A stretch of DNA of 64,000 bases from Pseudomonas sp. 7P_10.2_Bac1 (GTDB lineage Bacteria; Pseudomonadota; Gammaproteobacteria; Pseudomonadales; Pseudomonadaceae). Shown here one piece after another: positions 44,974 through 53,854 of this stretch. Numbering within the stretch: the first letter of the stretch is position 1; every line of letters starts with the position of its first letter. The notes under the pieces were generated by a model. That model was not told the DNA's origin. It worked only from the letters and a program-made list of their open reading frames with translations, and did no database searches. Position numbers and translations under genes: made by a program. The DNA lies in NCBI RefSeq assembly GCF_025465935.1, contig NZ_JANLNV010000072.1:22812-86811 (forward strand), written 5' to 3'.

Positions 44974-45843
44974 ATGACTGATGCCCAACTGCCTTATTAC
45001 CTCGGCTGCCCGTCCTGGAGTGAAAACGCCTGGCGCGAAGGCCTGTACCCCCAAAATGCCCAATCCACTGAGTTTTTGAGCCTGTACGCGCAGGTGTTCA
45101 ATACCGTTGAAGGCAATACCACGTTCTATGCCAGCCCCAAGCCCGCCACAGTCGAGCGCTGGGCGCAGAGCATGCCTGAACACTTTCGCTTCACCGCCAA
45201 GTTCCCGCGGGAGATCAGCCACAGCGGCGATTTGCGTGAGCAGGTGCTGGCCACCGAGAGCTTCCTGCAACTGCTAAAGCCCTTGGGCACGCGTGTCGCA
45301 CCGTTTTGGCTGCAATTGCCGGCGAGCTTCGGGCCGCATCGGTTGGCTGAGTTGCTGAGCTTTATCGACGACCTGCAACGCCCACTGGCCGTCGAAGTGC
45401 GGCATCCGGAGTTTTTCGCCAAGGGCGATGCCGAGCGCTTGCTCAATCGCTTGTTGATGGAGCGCGGGGTCGAGCGTATTTGCCTTGATTCGCGGGCGCT
45501 GTTCAGTTGCGACTCCAGAGATCCGGCAGTGCTGCACGCTCAATCCAAAAAGCCCAGAGTTCCACCGCGCCCGGCAGCTTTTACTCAGTCCCCGCAGGTG
45601 CGTTTTATCGGGCGTCCGGAGCTGCAAGCCAATGACCCTTACTTGAAGCCTTGGGTTGAAAAAGTCGCTGACTGGATAGAAGAAGGGCGCACGCCGTATG
45701 TGTTTTTGCACACCCCGGACAACCATCTGGCACCGGAACTGGCGCGGCGTTTCCATCAGCAGTTGACCGAGCGCTTGCCGGGGCTGCCGGCGCTGGCCCA
45801 ATTGCATCAGCCACAGACAGTCGAGCAACTGGGCTTGCTTTAA
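44974..45843 (+). CDS. DUF72 (YecE-like) TIM-barrel protein
   Basis: 289 aa. Signature stretches YLGCPSWSENAWREGLYP, YAQVFNTVEGNTTFYASP, FRFTAKFPREISH, FWLQLPASFGP and VEVRHPEFF define the family, a TIM barrel of unknown activity that is widely conserved. The C-terminus VFLHTPDNHLAPELARRF also fits. It overlaps the convergent next gene by four bases at the stops. Confidence 0.92.
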   Translation: MTDAQLPYYLGCPSWSENAWREGLYPQNAQSTEFLSLYAQVFNTVEGNTTFYASPKPATVERWAQSMPEHFRFTAKFPREISHSGDLREQVLATESFLQLLKPLGTRVAPFWLQLPASFGPHRLAELLSFIDDLQRPLAVEVRHPEFFAKGDAERLLNRLLMERGVERICLDSRALFSCDSRDPAVLHAQSKKPRVPPRPAAFTQSPQVRFIGRPELQANDPYLKPWVEKVADWIEEGRTPYVFLHTPDNHLAPELARRFHQQLTERLPGLPALAQLHQPQTVEQLGLL

Positions 45844-46463
45844 GCCGCCAGCCGCAGGTTGTTGACGACCAGCGGGCGGGCCCAGGCCAGGTCAAAATCC
45901 AGGGCGTGCTGTTGCTCCATCAAGGTCACGGCGTCGAACGGCTCGGCCGGCTTGTCCAGCAAGTCCAATTCAAACTCGGCAATGGGCAGGTGCAAAGGCC
46001 GCGGTTCAGGCGCCGGCCCAGGTTCGGGTAGCGGGTGACCTTGCGCCATGACCAAGGGGCGAACCCACGTGGTGTTGAACGCCTGCTGGTGCTGTTGCGC
46101 GGTAATTTCCTCAGGCGGGAAGGGCGGTGCCGGGGGCGGCAGTAGATCCAGCTCGAACTCGGCGATAGGCAAGAACAGCGCCTCGGGTGGTTGTAGCTCG
46201 GTGTCCTGAACATCGCAGCGGCGCTGGGTCATGATGTTGCTCAAGACATCATCGCCACCCACGGGCTCGGCCTGCTCATCCACCGGGACTGTGGGGGCAT
46301 CAATGGCCGGGAACGCTGTATCCGCTGACGACTGCTCTGCCATCGCCTGGGCATAGAAGTCCTTCCACAGGTGGTTGACGCTGCCTGTGACTTGCGAATT
46401 GTGCCGGCCATAGTCGCCAACGGGGGCGATAAAGCCGATAGATGTGGAATGAATGTCTGACAT
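45840..46463 (-). CDS. Hypothetical protein with two copies of a LPIAEFELDLL module
   Basis: 207 aa, no signal peptide or membrane helix, very rich in Pro, Glu and Gln. Two homologous blocks are visible: PPEALFLPIAEFELDLLPPP with FNTTWVRPLVM, and RPLHLPIAEFELDLLDKP with FDLAWARPLVV. About 65 residues separate them. The N-terminal 60 residues (IGFIAPVGDYGRHNSQVTGSVNHLWKDFYAQ) are distinct. Function unknown; short linear motifs suggest a scaffold that binds the same partner twice. Divergent from rsmJ with a 92-base spacer. Confidence 0.75.
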   Translation of the reverse strand: MSDIHSTSIGFIAPVGDYGRHNSQVTGSVNHLWKDFYAQAMAEQSSADTAFPAIDAPTVPVDEQAEPVGGDDVLSNIMTQRRCDVQDTELQPPEALFLPIAEFELDLLPPPAPPFPPEEITAQQHQQAFNTTWVRPLVMAQGHPLPEPGPAPEPRPLHLPIAEFELDLLDKPAEPFDAVTLMEQQHALDFDLAWARPLVVNNLRLAA

Positions 46464-46555
46464 AGCTCTCGGTCGACGCCCAGCTCTGGCAAAATGCCGG
46501 ATATTTCATTTATCGGCAGTGTTTGCCGATCATTAAATTTTTGAGCGTGTTTTAG

Positions 46556-47338
46556 ATGAGTGAGCAAGCAGCAGGCAGTCGTATCAAAGTCGAGGCGTTG
46601 GACGAGGCCTATCAGGCCCTGGCCGAGCAATGGGCTGAGCGCCTGGGCCTGCCACTGGACGAGCCGCAGGCAGACTTCGCCTTGCAAGTCGGCGCCCAGG
46701 GGTTGCAACTGCAACAGCTAGGCCCGGATGCACCCGGCCCGGTCCGGGTGGATTTTGTGGAAGGCGGCGCGGCCCATCGACGCCTGTTCGGCGGTGGCAC
46801 CGGGCAGATGATTGCCAAGGCCGTGGGGATTCAGCAGGGCGTGCGTCCGCGGGTACTGGATGCCACGGCGGGTCTGGGCAAGGATGCTTTCGTGCTGGCG
46901 AGCCTGGGCTGTGACATGAGTCTCATCGAGCGCCAGCCTTTGATTGGCGCCTTGCTGGAAGACGGGCTGGCCCGTGGGCAAGAGGATTTTGAGGTCGCGC
47001 CGATTGTCTCGCGCATGCACTTGCTCAAAGGAAACTCCATCGACGTGATGCGCAATTGGGAAGGCGAGCCGCCGCAGGTGATCTATCTCGACCCGATGTT
47101 CCCACACCGTGAGAAAACCGCTTTGGTGAAGAAAGAAATGCGCCTGTTCCGCCCTTTAGTGGGGGATGACAACGACGCGCCCGCGTTGCTGGAGGCCGCG
47201 CTGGCGCTGGCGACTCACCGTGTCGTGGTCAAGCGCCCACGCAAGGCACCCTGCATTGCCGGGCCCAAGCCGAGCCATGCACTGGACGGCAAATCGAGCC
47301 GTTACGATATTTATCCGAAGAAAGCGCTCAAGCCCTGA
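46556..47338 (+). CDS. rsmJ: 16S rRNA (guanine1516-N2)-methyltransferase RsmJ
   Basis: 260 aa. SAM-dependent methyltransferase: motif [38 protein letters not shown] and the catalytic-loop [11 protein letters not shown] (DPMFP in place of the DPPY class motif, as is usual for RsmJ), then [10 protein letters not shown]. The N-terminal SNARE-like lobe carries [26 protein letters not shown]. Its stop touches that of the convergent GntR gene. Confidence 0.95.
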   Translation: MSEQAAGSRIKVEALDEAYQALAEQWAERLGLPLDEPQADFALQVGAQGLQLQQLGPDAPGPVRVDFVEGGAAHRRLFGGGTGQMIAKAVGIQQGVRPRVLDATAGLGKDAFVLASLGCDMSLIERQPLIGALLEDGLARGQEDFEVAPIVSRMHLLKGNSIDVMRNWEGEPPQVIYLDPMFPHREKTALVKKEMRLFRPLVGDDNDAPALLEAALALATHRVVVKRPRKAPCIAGPKPSHALDGKSSRYDIYPKKALKP

Positions 47339-48373
47339 TCAGCTGAGCTTTTGCAGATAGGCGGGCAGCGGTTGCTCCGGTAACACCGATAGCACTTTGA
47401 GCTTCTGCAACATTCGTTGCCGGGCCCGTTGCAAGTGTTCGCGCAGGTTGAGTGCGGCGGCGTCGAAGGCGCCATGCAGCAAGAGTTCGAGGATCAGCCG
47501 ATGCTCTGCGAGCATCGCCGGATCGGCGCCGATCCCCAGCAAACGGTAAAAAATCCGGCTGATGATCATCGGGCTCTGGCCTTGGCGGATCAGCATGGCG
47601 ATCTTGCGGTTTTGCAGGCCGGCCAGGCAGTGCTGATGCAAGTCTTGCTCGATCTGCTCAATGTCTTCCAGGCTGCACAATGTGGCGCTCTGCGCATCCA
47701 GCACACGTTGCAGCATGGCTTCGAGCATCGCTCTTTCAAGGCCCGGTGCACTCTGGCGCAAGGCTTCTGGCTCCAGGCAGGCGCGCAGTTCGTAGTCTTC
47801 GGTCACTTCCCGCGCAGTCAACGGCCCGGCCAGCCATTGCGAGTAAGGTTCTTTTTCTACCAGACCCCGGTCGCGCAAGCGCATCAGCGCCTCACGGACC
47901 ACGGCGCGGCTGACGTTGAAGTGGTCAGCGGCGACCTGTTCGTCGAGCCGATAGTGACCAAAAACAATGCACGTCGACAGCGCTGAGCCGATCTCCTCGA
48001 CGATCCGCTCGCCCAGCGGACGCGTGTCCACCAACTCCGCTTCGTCATTGAGCCCCAAATGTGCGTGGGTCAACGGTAGGCGCTGCGGCTCCAGATCCAG
48101 GCCCTCGGGGTTGATCAAGTAGCCCCGGCCATTGAAGCGGCAGATCAAGCCTTCGTCATGCAGCAGGTCCAGCGCCTTGCGTACCGGCACGCGGCTGGTG
48201 CCGAACAGATCAGCCAACGGCGCTTCGAGCAAAACCAGACCGTGACGAGCGGTGCCGTTGATGATGGCTTCACGCAACACTTGATGAATCATCGCGTAAC
48301 GGGATGCCGAGGCGGACACTGCTTTCATCGGTTTCTCTGGGGCACATAAGGAGGTAGCCGGGGATTCTCTCAT
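47339..48373 (-). CDS. GntR-family regulator with two winged-helix domains and an FCD domain
   Basis: 344 aa from the ATG at 48373; a GTG at 48388 and an ATG at 48328 are alternatives and none has a strong ribosome-binding site. The first GntR winged helix spans about 25-85 (YAMIHQVLREAIINGTARHG, LADLFGTSRVPVRKALDLLHDEGL), the second about 120-190 (ERIVEEIGSALSTCIVFGHY, AADHFNVSRAVVREALMRLRDRGL). A C-terminal all-helical ligand-binding FCD domain follows (DYELRACLEPEALRQ; its metal-type His residues include HQHCLAG and EHRLIL). Most FadR-type regulators have only one DNA-binding domain. It is divergent from the imidase operon and very probably controls it. Confidence 0.9.
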   Translation of the reverse strand: MRESPATSLCAPEKPMKAVSASASRYAMIHQVLREAIINGTARHGLVLLEAPLADLFGTSRVPVRKALDLLHDEGLICRFNGRGYLINPEGLDLEPQRLPLTHAHLGLNDEAELVDTRPLGERIVEEIGSALSTCIVFGHYRLDEQVAADHFNVSRAVVREALMRLRDRGLVEKEPYSQWLAGPLTAREVTEDYELRACLEPEALRQSAPGLERAMLEAMLQRVLDAQSATLCSLEDIEQIEQDLHQHCLAGLQNRKIAMLIRQGQSPMIISRIFYRLLGIGADPAMLAEHRLILELLLHGAFDAAALNLREHLQRARQRMLQKLKVLSVLPEQPLPAYLQKLS

Positions 48374-48453
48374 AGTTGTGTCTGTCACTCAGCGCCACAT
48401 CCGCGACACTTTTTGGGGCGATGAAGAAGGAGGGTGTTACTTTTTTGCACCAA

Positions 48454-48480
48454 AATGTATCTATTCAAAAAAGATACATT
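48454..48480. promoter_or_regulatory. Candidate operator 1 in the GntR-imidase spacer
   Basis: Perfect 9-bp inverted repeat AATGTATCT-(9 bases)-AGATACATT, 81 bases upstream of the regulator gene start. Dyads of this TGTATC...GATACA kind suit GntR/FadR-type dimers. The whole 320-base spacer (48374-48693) holds no gene. Confidence 0.55.
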
Positions 48481-48617
48481 ATTTCATTCGCGAGATATTG
48501 CAAGCGACAGGCCGATTTTTGAACAGCCTTTAAACCCTTCTATCCCGTGACTCTCGGTGAAATCCTGATTCTCTTGAACCTGTCGATGGCGCGACTGGCA
48601 TGAAAGCTGCCTTTGAT

Positions 48618-48648
48618 AAAACGTACTTTTTATTAATTTGTACGTTTT
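48618..48648. promoter_or_regulatory. Candidate operator 2, near the imidase start
   Basis: Perfect 9-bp inverted repeat AAAACGTAC-(13 bases)-GTACGTTTT, ending 45 bases before the deacetylase/imidase ATG. Its sequence differs from operator 1. TTGATA at 48613-48618 could be a -35 element overlapping it, but no matching -10 is clear. Confidence 0.5.
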
Positions 48649-48693
48649 TTGAAAGGGCGGCTCTCTGCCCATTGATTGTTTAGGAGGTTCGTA

Positions 48694-49572
48694 ATGGCTA
48701 AAGACATCCTCTGTGCGTTCGGCGTCGACGTTGACGCCGTCGCCGGCTGGCTAGGTTCCTACGGCGGTGAGGACTCGCCAGACGATATTTCTCGCGGCCT
48801 CTTCGCCGGTGAAGTGGGTGCGCCACGCCTGCTGAAACTGTTTGAGCGCTATGGCCTGCGCACCACCTGGTTTATTCCCGGCCATTCGATGGAAACCTTT
48901 CCTGAGCAAATGAAGGCCGTGGCTGACGCCGGTCACGAAATTGGCGTACACGGCTACAGCCACGAAAACCCCATCGCCATGACCGCCGAGCAGGAAGAAA
49001 TCGTCCTCGATAAATCCATCGAACTGATCAGCCAAGTGACTGGCAAGCGCCCGACGGGCTACGTGGCCCCGTGGTGGGAGTTCAGCAAGGTCACCAACGA
49101 GCTGCTGCTGAAAAAAGGCATCAAGTACGACCACAGCCTGATGCACAACGATTTCCACCCGTACTACGTCCGCAAGGGCGACAGCTGGACCAAGATCGAC
49201 TACAGCCAGCACCCCGACACGTGGATGAAACCGCTGGTGCGCGGCGAGGAAACCGAGTTGGTGGAGATCCCGGCCAACTGGTACCTCGACGACCTGCCAC
49301 CGATGATGTTCATCAAAAAGGCGCCCAACAGCCATGGTTTCGTCAACCCGCGCCATCTTGAAGAAATGTGGCGCGACCAGTTCGACTGGGTGTACCGCGA
49401 GCATGAACACGCGGTGTTCACCATGACCATCCACCCCGACGTGTCCGGCCGCCCGCAAGTGCTGCTGATGCTTGAACGCCTGATCGAACACATTCAGAGC
49501 CATGCTGGTGTGCGCTTCGTCACTTTCGACGAAATCGCCGACGACTTTATCCGCCGTAACCCACGTACCTGA
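48694..49572 (+). CDS. NodB-fold metallohydrolase, PgdA / cyclic-imide hydrolase group
   Basis: 292 aa from ATG 48694, preceded by TAGGAGG. Polysaccharide-deacetylase (NodB) fold in the variant typified by Helicobacter pylori PgdA and Pseudomonas imidases: Asp12 and Asp14 in [26 protein letters not shown], and the metal histidines His86 and His90 in [14 protein letters not shown], at the same numbers as in H. pylori PgdA as I recall. APWWEFSK and the C-terminal [13 protein letters not shown] complete the site. No signal peptide, so it works in the cytoplasm, favouring hydrolysis of an imide or ureide over wall deacetylation. First gene of the operon. Confidence 0.85.
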   Translation: MAKDILCAFGVDVDAVAGWLGSYGGEDSPDDISRGLFAGEVGAPRLLKLFERYGLRTTWFIPGHSMETFPEQMKAVADAGHEIGVHGYSHENPIAMTAEQEEIVLDKSIELISQVTGKRPTGYVAPWWEFSKVTNELLLKKGIKYDHSLMHNDFHPYYVRKGDSWTKIDYSQHPDTWMKPLVRGEETELVEIPANWYLDDLPPMMFIKKAPNSHGFVNPRHLEEMWRDQFDWVYREHEHAVFTMTIHPDVSGRPQVLLMLERLIEHIQSHAGVRFVTFDEIADDFIRRNPRT

Positions 49573-49583
49573 ATACCAATCCC

Positions 49584-49609
49584 GTCGAAGCGAGCCTGCT
49601 CGCTCCGAC
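49584..49609. repeat. Half-REP hairpin between imidase and MFS genes
   Basis: GTCGAAGCGAGC-CTG-CTCGCTCCGAC folds into a stem with small mismatches; a single REP-like unit inside the putative operon. Confidence 0.6.
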
Positions 49610-49639
49610 AGGGGGCAACCCACCCTTGAGGCGCGATTT

Positions 49640-50980
49640 ATGTCTATCTACGACAAGCTTGACCTGACTGGCTGGAAACCCAGACAACTGACCTCCCAGG
49701 AGGTGCGTTTCGCCACCTGGATCGCTTTTTTCGCCTGGGTGTTTGCGGTGTATGACTTCATTTTGTTTGGCACTTTGCTGCCGGAGATCGGCAAGCACTT
49801 TGGCTGGAGTGAGATAGAACAGGCAGAAATCGCGACGTGGGTGGCGGTGGGGACGGCGGTGATTGCGCTGGCCATCGGCCCGATTGTCGACAAGCTGGGG
49901 CGTCGTAAAGGGATTATTTTCACCGTCGCGGGTTCTGCACTGTGCTCGGCGCTGACTGCACTGGGTGGAGCGTGGGGCAAGTCGCCACTGATTCTGATCC
50001 GTTCGCTGGCTGGCCTTGGGTATGCCGAAGAAACCGTCAACGCCACCTATTTGAGCGAGTTATACGGTGCCTCCCAAGACCCGAAATTGACCAAGCGTCG
50101 TGGTTTCATCTACAGCCTGGTACAGGGCGGCTGGCCGGTGGGTGCGTTGATTGCCGCGGGTTTGACCGCCATTCTGTTGCCGGTGATCGGCTGGCAAGGT
50201 TGCTTCATTTTCGCTGCGATCCCGGCCATCGTGATCGCCATCATGGCGCGCAAGCTCAAGGAAAGCCCGCAGTTCCAGATCCATCAACGCATCAGCGAAC
50301 TGCGTAAAAACGGCGCAGTAAAAGAAGCTCAAAACGTCGCTCAAACCTACGGCGTGGATTACGACGAGCACAGCAAGGCGGGCCTTAAAGCCGCGTTCCG
50401 TGGCCCGGCCCGCCGTGCCACGCTGGTGATCGGCGCGGCCTTGCTGCTCAATTGGGCGGCGATCCAGGTGTTCAGCGTGCTCGGTACTTCAGTGATCGTC
50501 AGCGTGCACCATGTCTCTTTTGAAAACTCGCTGATCATCCTCGTACTGTCCAACCTGGTGGGCTACTGCGGCTACCTGAGCCACGGCTGGATGGGCGACA
50601 GGATCGGTCGTCGCAACGTGATTGGCCTAGGCTGGATGCTCGGCGGTCTGTCCTTCGCCGGGATGCTCTTTGGCCCGCACAACATGGCCGTGGTGGTCGG
50701 TTTATACAGCCTGGGGCTGTTCTTCCTGATCGGCCCGTACTCGGCGGCGCTGTTCTTTATCAGTGAAAGTTTCCCGACCAGCATCCGAGCCACCGGCGGC
50801 GCGATTATTCATGCGATGGGGCCGCTGGGTGCAGTGGTTGCAGGTTTTGGCGCGACCCAAGTGTTGTCCGCTGGCAGCGACTGGCAGACCGCCGCGCTGT
50901 GGTTCGGCGCCGTCCCGTGCTTTTTGTCCGGTGCCCTGATGTTTGCCGCGCGCCATGTGCGTCCGGAAACCGTTCAGTAA
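49640..50980 (+). CDS. MFS transporter, probable importer of the pathway substrate
   Basis: 446 aa from ATG 49640 ([20 protein letters not shown]). Twelve hydrophobic segments; MFS motif VDKLGRRKG between helices 2 and 3 and its repeat MGDRIGRRN between 8 and 9. [26 protein letters not shown] region ([11 protein letters not shown]) places it near the sugar/aromatic-acid (AAHS) families. The in-frame upstream extension overlaps the imidase gene and is rejected. Lies 67 bases after the imidase and 10 bases before the first dehydrogenase. Confidence 0.9.
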   Translation: MSIYDKLDLTGWKPRQLTSQEVRFATWIAFFAWVFAVYDFILFGTLLPEIGKHFGWSEIEQAEIATWVAVGTAVIALAIGPIVDKLGRRKGIIFTVAGSALCSALTALGGAWGKSPLILIRSLAGLGYAEETVNATYLSELYGASQDPKLTKRRGFIYSLVQGGWPVGALIAAGLTAILLPVIGWQGCFIFAAIPAIVIAIMARKLKESPQFQIHQRISELRKNGAVKEAQNVAQTYGVDYDEHSKAGLKAAFRGPARRATLVIGAALLLNWAAIQVFSVLGTSVIVSVHHVSFENSLIILVLSNLVGYCGYLSHGWMGDRIGRRNVIGLGWMLGGLSFAGMLFGPHNMAVVVGLYSLGLFFLIGPYSAALFFISESFPTSIRATGGAIIHAMGPLGAVVAGFGATQVLSAGSDWQTAALWFGAVPCFLSGALMFAARHVRPETVQ

Positions 50981-50990
50981 GGAGTGTTTG

Positions 50991-51752
50991 ATGATGCGTA
51001 AAGTTGCCTTGATTACAGGGGCCGCCAGCGGTATCGGCCAAGCACTGGCCGTGGCCTATGCGCGCCATGGCGTGGCGGTGGTCGGCGGGTATTACCCGGC
51101 GGACCCGCATGATCCCCAGGCCACTGTTGCTCTGGTGGAGCAGGCAGGCGGCGAGTGCCTGATGCTGACGCTGGATGTGGGGGATAGCGCGTCTGTGGAG
51201 GCGCTGGCCGAGCAGGCGGTGAAACACTTCGGGCGCCTGGATTACGCCGTCGCCAACGCCGGGTTGCTGCGTCGTGCGCCGCTGCTGGAAATGACCGACG
51301 CACTGTGGGACGAGATGCTCAATGTCGACCTGACGGGGGTGATGCGCACCTTCCGCGCAGCGACCCGGCATATGAGCGAGGGCGGTGCGCTGGTTGCCAT
51401 TTCGTCCATCGCCGGTGGCGTGTATGGCTGGCAGGAACACAGCCACTACGCGGCGGCCAAGGCCGGAGTGCCGGGGTTGTGCCGCTCGCTGGCGGTCGAA
51501 CTGGCGCCTTTGGGGATTCGTTGCAACGCGGTGATTCCGGGCTTGATCGAGACCCCGCAATCTCTGGATGCGAAAAACTCGCTGGGGCCGCAAGGGTTGG
51601 CCAAGGCTGCACGGGCGATCCCGTTGGGCCGGGTCGGGCGGGCCGATGAAGTGGCGTCGCTGGTGCAGTTTCTGACCAGTGATGCGTCAAGCTACCTGAC
51701 CGGACAAAGCATCGTCATCGACGGTGGCCTGACCGTTCGCTGGCCGGATTGA
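50991..51752 (+). CDS. Short-chain dehydrogenase/reductase 1
   Basis: 253 aa from ATG 50991 ([20 protein letters not shown]), preceded by TAAGGAG. Classical SDR: cofactor loop [11 protein letters not shown] in [11 protein letters not shown], catalytic Ser in [10 protein letters not shown], Tyr-x3-Lys in HYAAAKAG, and the C-terminal [29 protein letters not shown]. Reduces or oxidises a hydroxyl/keto group with NAD(P); substrate unknown. It starts 10 bases after the transporter stop and is clearly in its operon. Confidence 0.93.
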   Translation: MMRKVALITGAASGIGQALAVAYARHGVAVVGGYYPADPHDPQATVALVEQAGGECLMLTLDVGDSASVEALAEQAVKHFGRLDYAVANAGLLRRAPLLEMTDALWDEMLNVDLTGVMRTFRAATRHMSEGGALVAISSIAGGVYGWQEHSHYAAAKAGVPGLCRSLAVELAPLGIRCNAVIPGLIETPQSLDAKNSLGPQGLAKAARAIPLGRVGRADEVASLVQFLTSDASSYLTGQSIVIDGGLTVRWPD

Positions 51753-51802
51753 TTCGCCCCCCGGCCGCGACTACACAATTTCTCAGGATCTGGAGTTTTT
51801 GC

Positions 51803-52552
51803 ATGACACAACTCACTCATCGCCGCGCCGTGATTACGGGCGCGGGCAGTGGCATCGGCGCTGCCATAGCGAGGGCCTACGCCGCCGAAGGTGCACGCCT
51901 GGTATTGGCTGATCGCAATGCCGAGAGCCTCGCTGAAACCGCAGCCACGTGCCGAAATCTCGGTGCCGACGTGTTCGAATGTGTGGCCGATGTCGGCACT
52001 GTCGAAGGGGCTCAGGCCAGTGTCGACCGCTGCGTCGAGCACTACGGCGGCATTGATATTCTGGTTAACAACGCCGGCATGCTGACCCAGGGGCGTTGCG
52101 TAGACCTGTCCATTGAGATGTGGAACGACATGCTGCGCGTCGACCTCACCAGTGTATTCATCGCCAGCCAGCGCGCCTTGCCGCACATGCTGGCGCAACG
52201 CTGGGGGCGGATCATCAACGTGGCCTCGCAATTGGGCATCAAGGGCGGCGCCGAGCTGACGCACTACGCTGCGGCCAAAGCGGGTGTGATCGGGTTTACC
52301 AAGTCCCTGGCCCTGGAAGTGTCCAAGGACAACGTACTGGTCAACGCCATCGCACCGGGGCCCATCGAAACGCCGCTGGTGGGCGGGATCAGCGACACCT
52401 GGAAGCGCGCCAAGGCCGCTGAACTGCCGCTGGGGCGCTTCGGCCTGGCGGATGAAGTGGCGCCCGTTGCCGTGTTGCTGGCCAGTGAGCCGGGTGGCAA
52501 CCTGTTCGTCGGCCAGACCCTTGGTCCGAACTCCGGCGACGTCATGCCGTAA
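51803..52552 (+). CDS. Short-chain dehydrogenase/reductase 2
   Basis: 249 aa from ATG 51803 (MTQLTHRRAVITGAGSGIGA) with CTGGAG ahead. Classical SDR with TGAGSGIG, LVLADRNAESL (Asp after beta2 favours NAD), NNAG, Ser in NVASQLGIKGG and YAAAKAG (Tyr and Lys). The C-terminus is FGQTLGPNSGDVMP-like (VGQTLGPNSGDVMP) rather than the usual IDGG ending. It differs clearly from the SDR before it, so two successive redox steps are likely. 50 bases after SDR 1. Confidence 0.92.
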   Translation: MTQLTHRRAVITGAGSGIGAAIARAYAAEGARLVLADRNAESLAETAATCRNLGADVFECVADVGTVEGAQASVDRCVEHYGGIDILVNNAGMLTQGRCVDLSIEMWNDMLRVDLTSVFIASQRALPHMLAQRWGRIINVASQLGIKGGAELTHYAAAKAGVIGFTKSLALEVSKDNVLVNAIAPGPIETPLVGGISDTWKRAKAAELPLGRFGLADEVAPVAVLLASEPGGNLFVGQTLGPNSGDVMP

Positions 52553-52565
52553 GTGAGGTGCAGTG

Positions 52566-52883
52566 ATGTGCGGACTCTGTGGGCTGTTAGGTGAAGACCT
52601 GCACTGGAGCGACCCGTTAGGCGATGAACTGCCCAGGCGGCGTGAACGCCTGCGCCGGATTGCTGCGATCAATCAGGTGCTGGCGGTGTTCCGGTTCAAG
52701 GTCGAAGACTTCCAGGGCACGTCCTACCTGCTACTGGGCCCGACCGGCAAGCAGGAACTGGCCAGCGGCCTGGATTCACTGTGGCAGGCCGCCGAGCGCA
52801 TGCTCGGCCGGCCGTTGGACCCGCTCGATCCGCGTCTGCTGGATCATTTGGAACCTTCACCGCTACAGGAGTCAGGCTCATGA
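52566..52883 (+). CDS. Small MCGLCG-start protein of unknown function
   Basis: 105 aa from ATG 52566, with TGAGGTG ahead; a GTG three bases upstream is possible. The N-terminus MCGLCGLLGEDLHWSDPLGD has cysteines at 2 and 5 and resembles the Cys2 (MCGxxG) start of class II glutamine amidotransferases, but the rest (RRRERLRRIAAINQVLAVFR, KVEDFQGTSYLLLGPTGKQE, LDSLWQAAERMLGRPLDPLD) is far too short for that fold and is not recognised. It is coupled to cobW by an ATGA overlap, which suggests that the CobW protein serves it or that it receives metal through the CxxC pair. Confidence 0.75.
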   Translation: MCGLCGLLGEDLHWSDPLGDELPRRRERLRRIAAINQVLAVFRFKVEDFQGTSYLLLGPTGKQELASGLDSLWQAAERMLGRPLDPLDPRLLDHLEPSPLQESGS

Positions 52884-53854
52884 GCATTGCGCTTAACGTC
52901 ATCACCGGCTTTCTTGGCAGCGGCAAAACCACCTTGCTCAAGCGTCTGTTGCAAGGCGAAAGCCTGGGCGACACCGCGCTGCTGATTAATGAATTCGGCG
53001 ATGTGGGGATCGATCATCTGTTGGTGGAGGAGGTCGCGCCCGACACCGTGCTGCTGCCCAGTGGCTGCGTCTGCTGCTCACTGCGCGGGGAGCTTAAAGA
53101 CGCGCTGCTGGGGTTGCTGCAACGCCGCGAACGCGGGGAGATTCCAGCGTTCAAGCGGGTGATTCTGGAAACCACCGGGCTGGCTGATCCGGCGCCGATT
53201 CTTGCCACGTTGAATAACGACGTGCAACTGCGAGGGCGTTTTCATATCGGCCTGGTGGTTACCTTGGTCGATGCCACTCACGCGGCCGTGCAAGAGCGTT
53301 TACACCCGGAATGGCTGGCCCAGGTAGCGGCGGCGGATCGCTTGCTGCTGAGCAAGACTGATCTGGCGGGCGACAGTGAACGCCTGCGCGCGCATTTGCA
53401 GCAACTCAATGCCGGTACGCCGATTCTTGATACCCATGACATTCGCAGTGGCGATCAACTGTTGCTCGGCGAGGGCTTGCGCAGCGCCGAACCCAGTGTA
53501 GAAGTCAGTCGCTGGAAGCTACACCAGACCACCACCGCCACTCACGGCGCTGCGCAAGTATGCAGCCTGACCTTTGATCAGCCGCTGGACTGGGTGGGAT
53601 TCGGGGTGTGGTTATCGATGCTGCTAAGATGCCACGGCGAACGAATTCTTCGTGTCAAAGGATTGCTTAACGTGAACGCCAGTAACGCTCCCATCGCCAT
53701 TCATGGTGTGCAGCACTGCCTGCATGCCCCGGTTCATCTGCCTGCCTGGCCGGGCACTGACCGACAATCGCGGCTGGTGTTTATCGTGCGCGGGCTCGAC
53801 CCGGCGTTACTGCGCCGCTCCTTCGACGTGTTCTCGCGCAGGTTCGCAGCATGA
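52880..53854 (+). CDS. CobW/COG0523-family GTPase (metallochaperone)
   Basis: 324 aa from ATG 52880. P-loop GFLGSGKT (residues 10-16 region), INEFGDVGID, the metal-binding CxCC motif Cys63-Val-Cys65-Cys66 in PSGCVCCSLRG, ETTGLADPAPI (Walker B region) and SKTD. A CobW C-terminal domain follows (EVSRWKLHQ, SLTFDQPLDWVGFGVWLSMLL). These proteins deliver zinc or other metals to a client enzyme, or activate nitrile hydratase-like enzymes. The likely client here is the NodB-fold hydrolase or the MCGLCG protein. Overlaps both neighbours by ATGA. Confidence 0.93.
   Translation: MSIALNVITGFLGSGKTTLLKRLLQGESLGDTALLINEFGDVGIDHLLVEEVAPDTVLLPSGCVCCSLRGELKDALLGLLQRRERGEIPAFKRVILETTGLADPAPILATLNNDVQLRGRFHIGLVVTLVDATHAAVQERLHPEWLAQVAAADRLLLSKTDLAGDSERLRAHLQQLNAGTPILDTHDIRSGDQLLLGEGLRSAEPSVEVSRWKLHQTTTATHGAAQVCSLTFDQPLDWVGFGVWLSMLLRCHGERILRVKGLLNVNASNAPIAIHGVQHCLHAPVHLPAWPGTDRQSRLVFIVRGLDPALLRRSFDVFSRRFAA

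Noticed and set aside
52566..52883. Class II glutamine amidotransferase
   Set aside because: Only the Cys2 start resembles one; 105 residues cannot hold the fold and the other conserved segments are missing.
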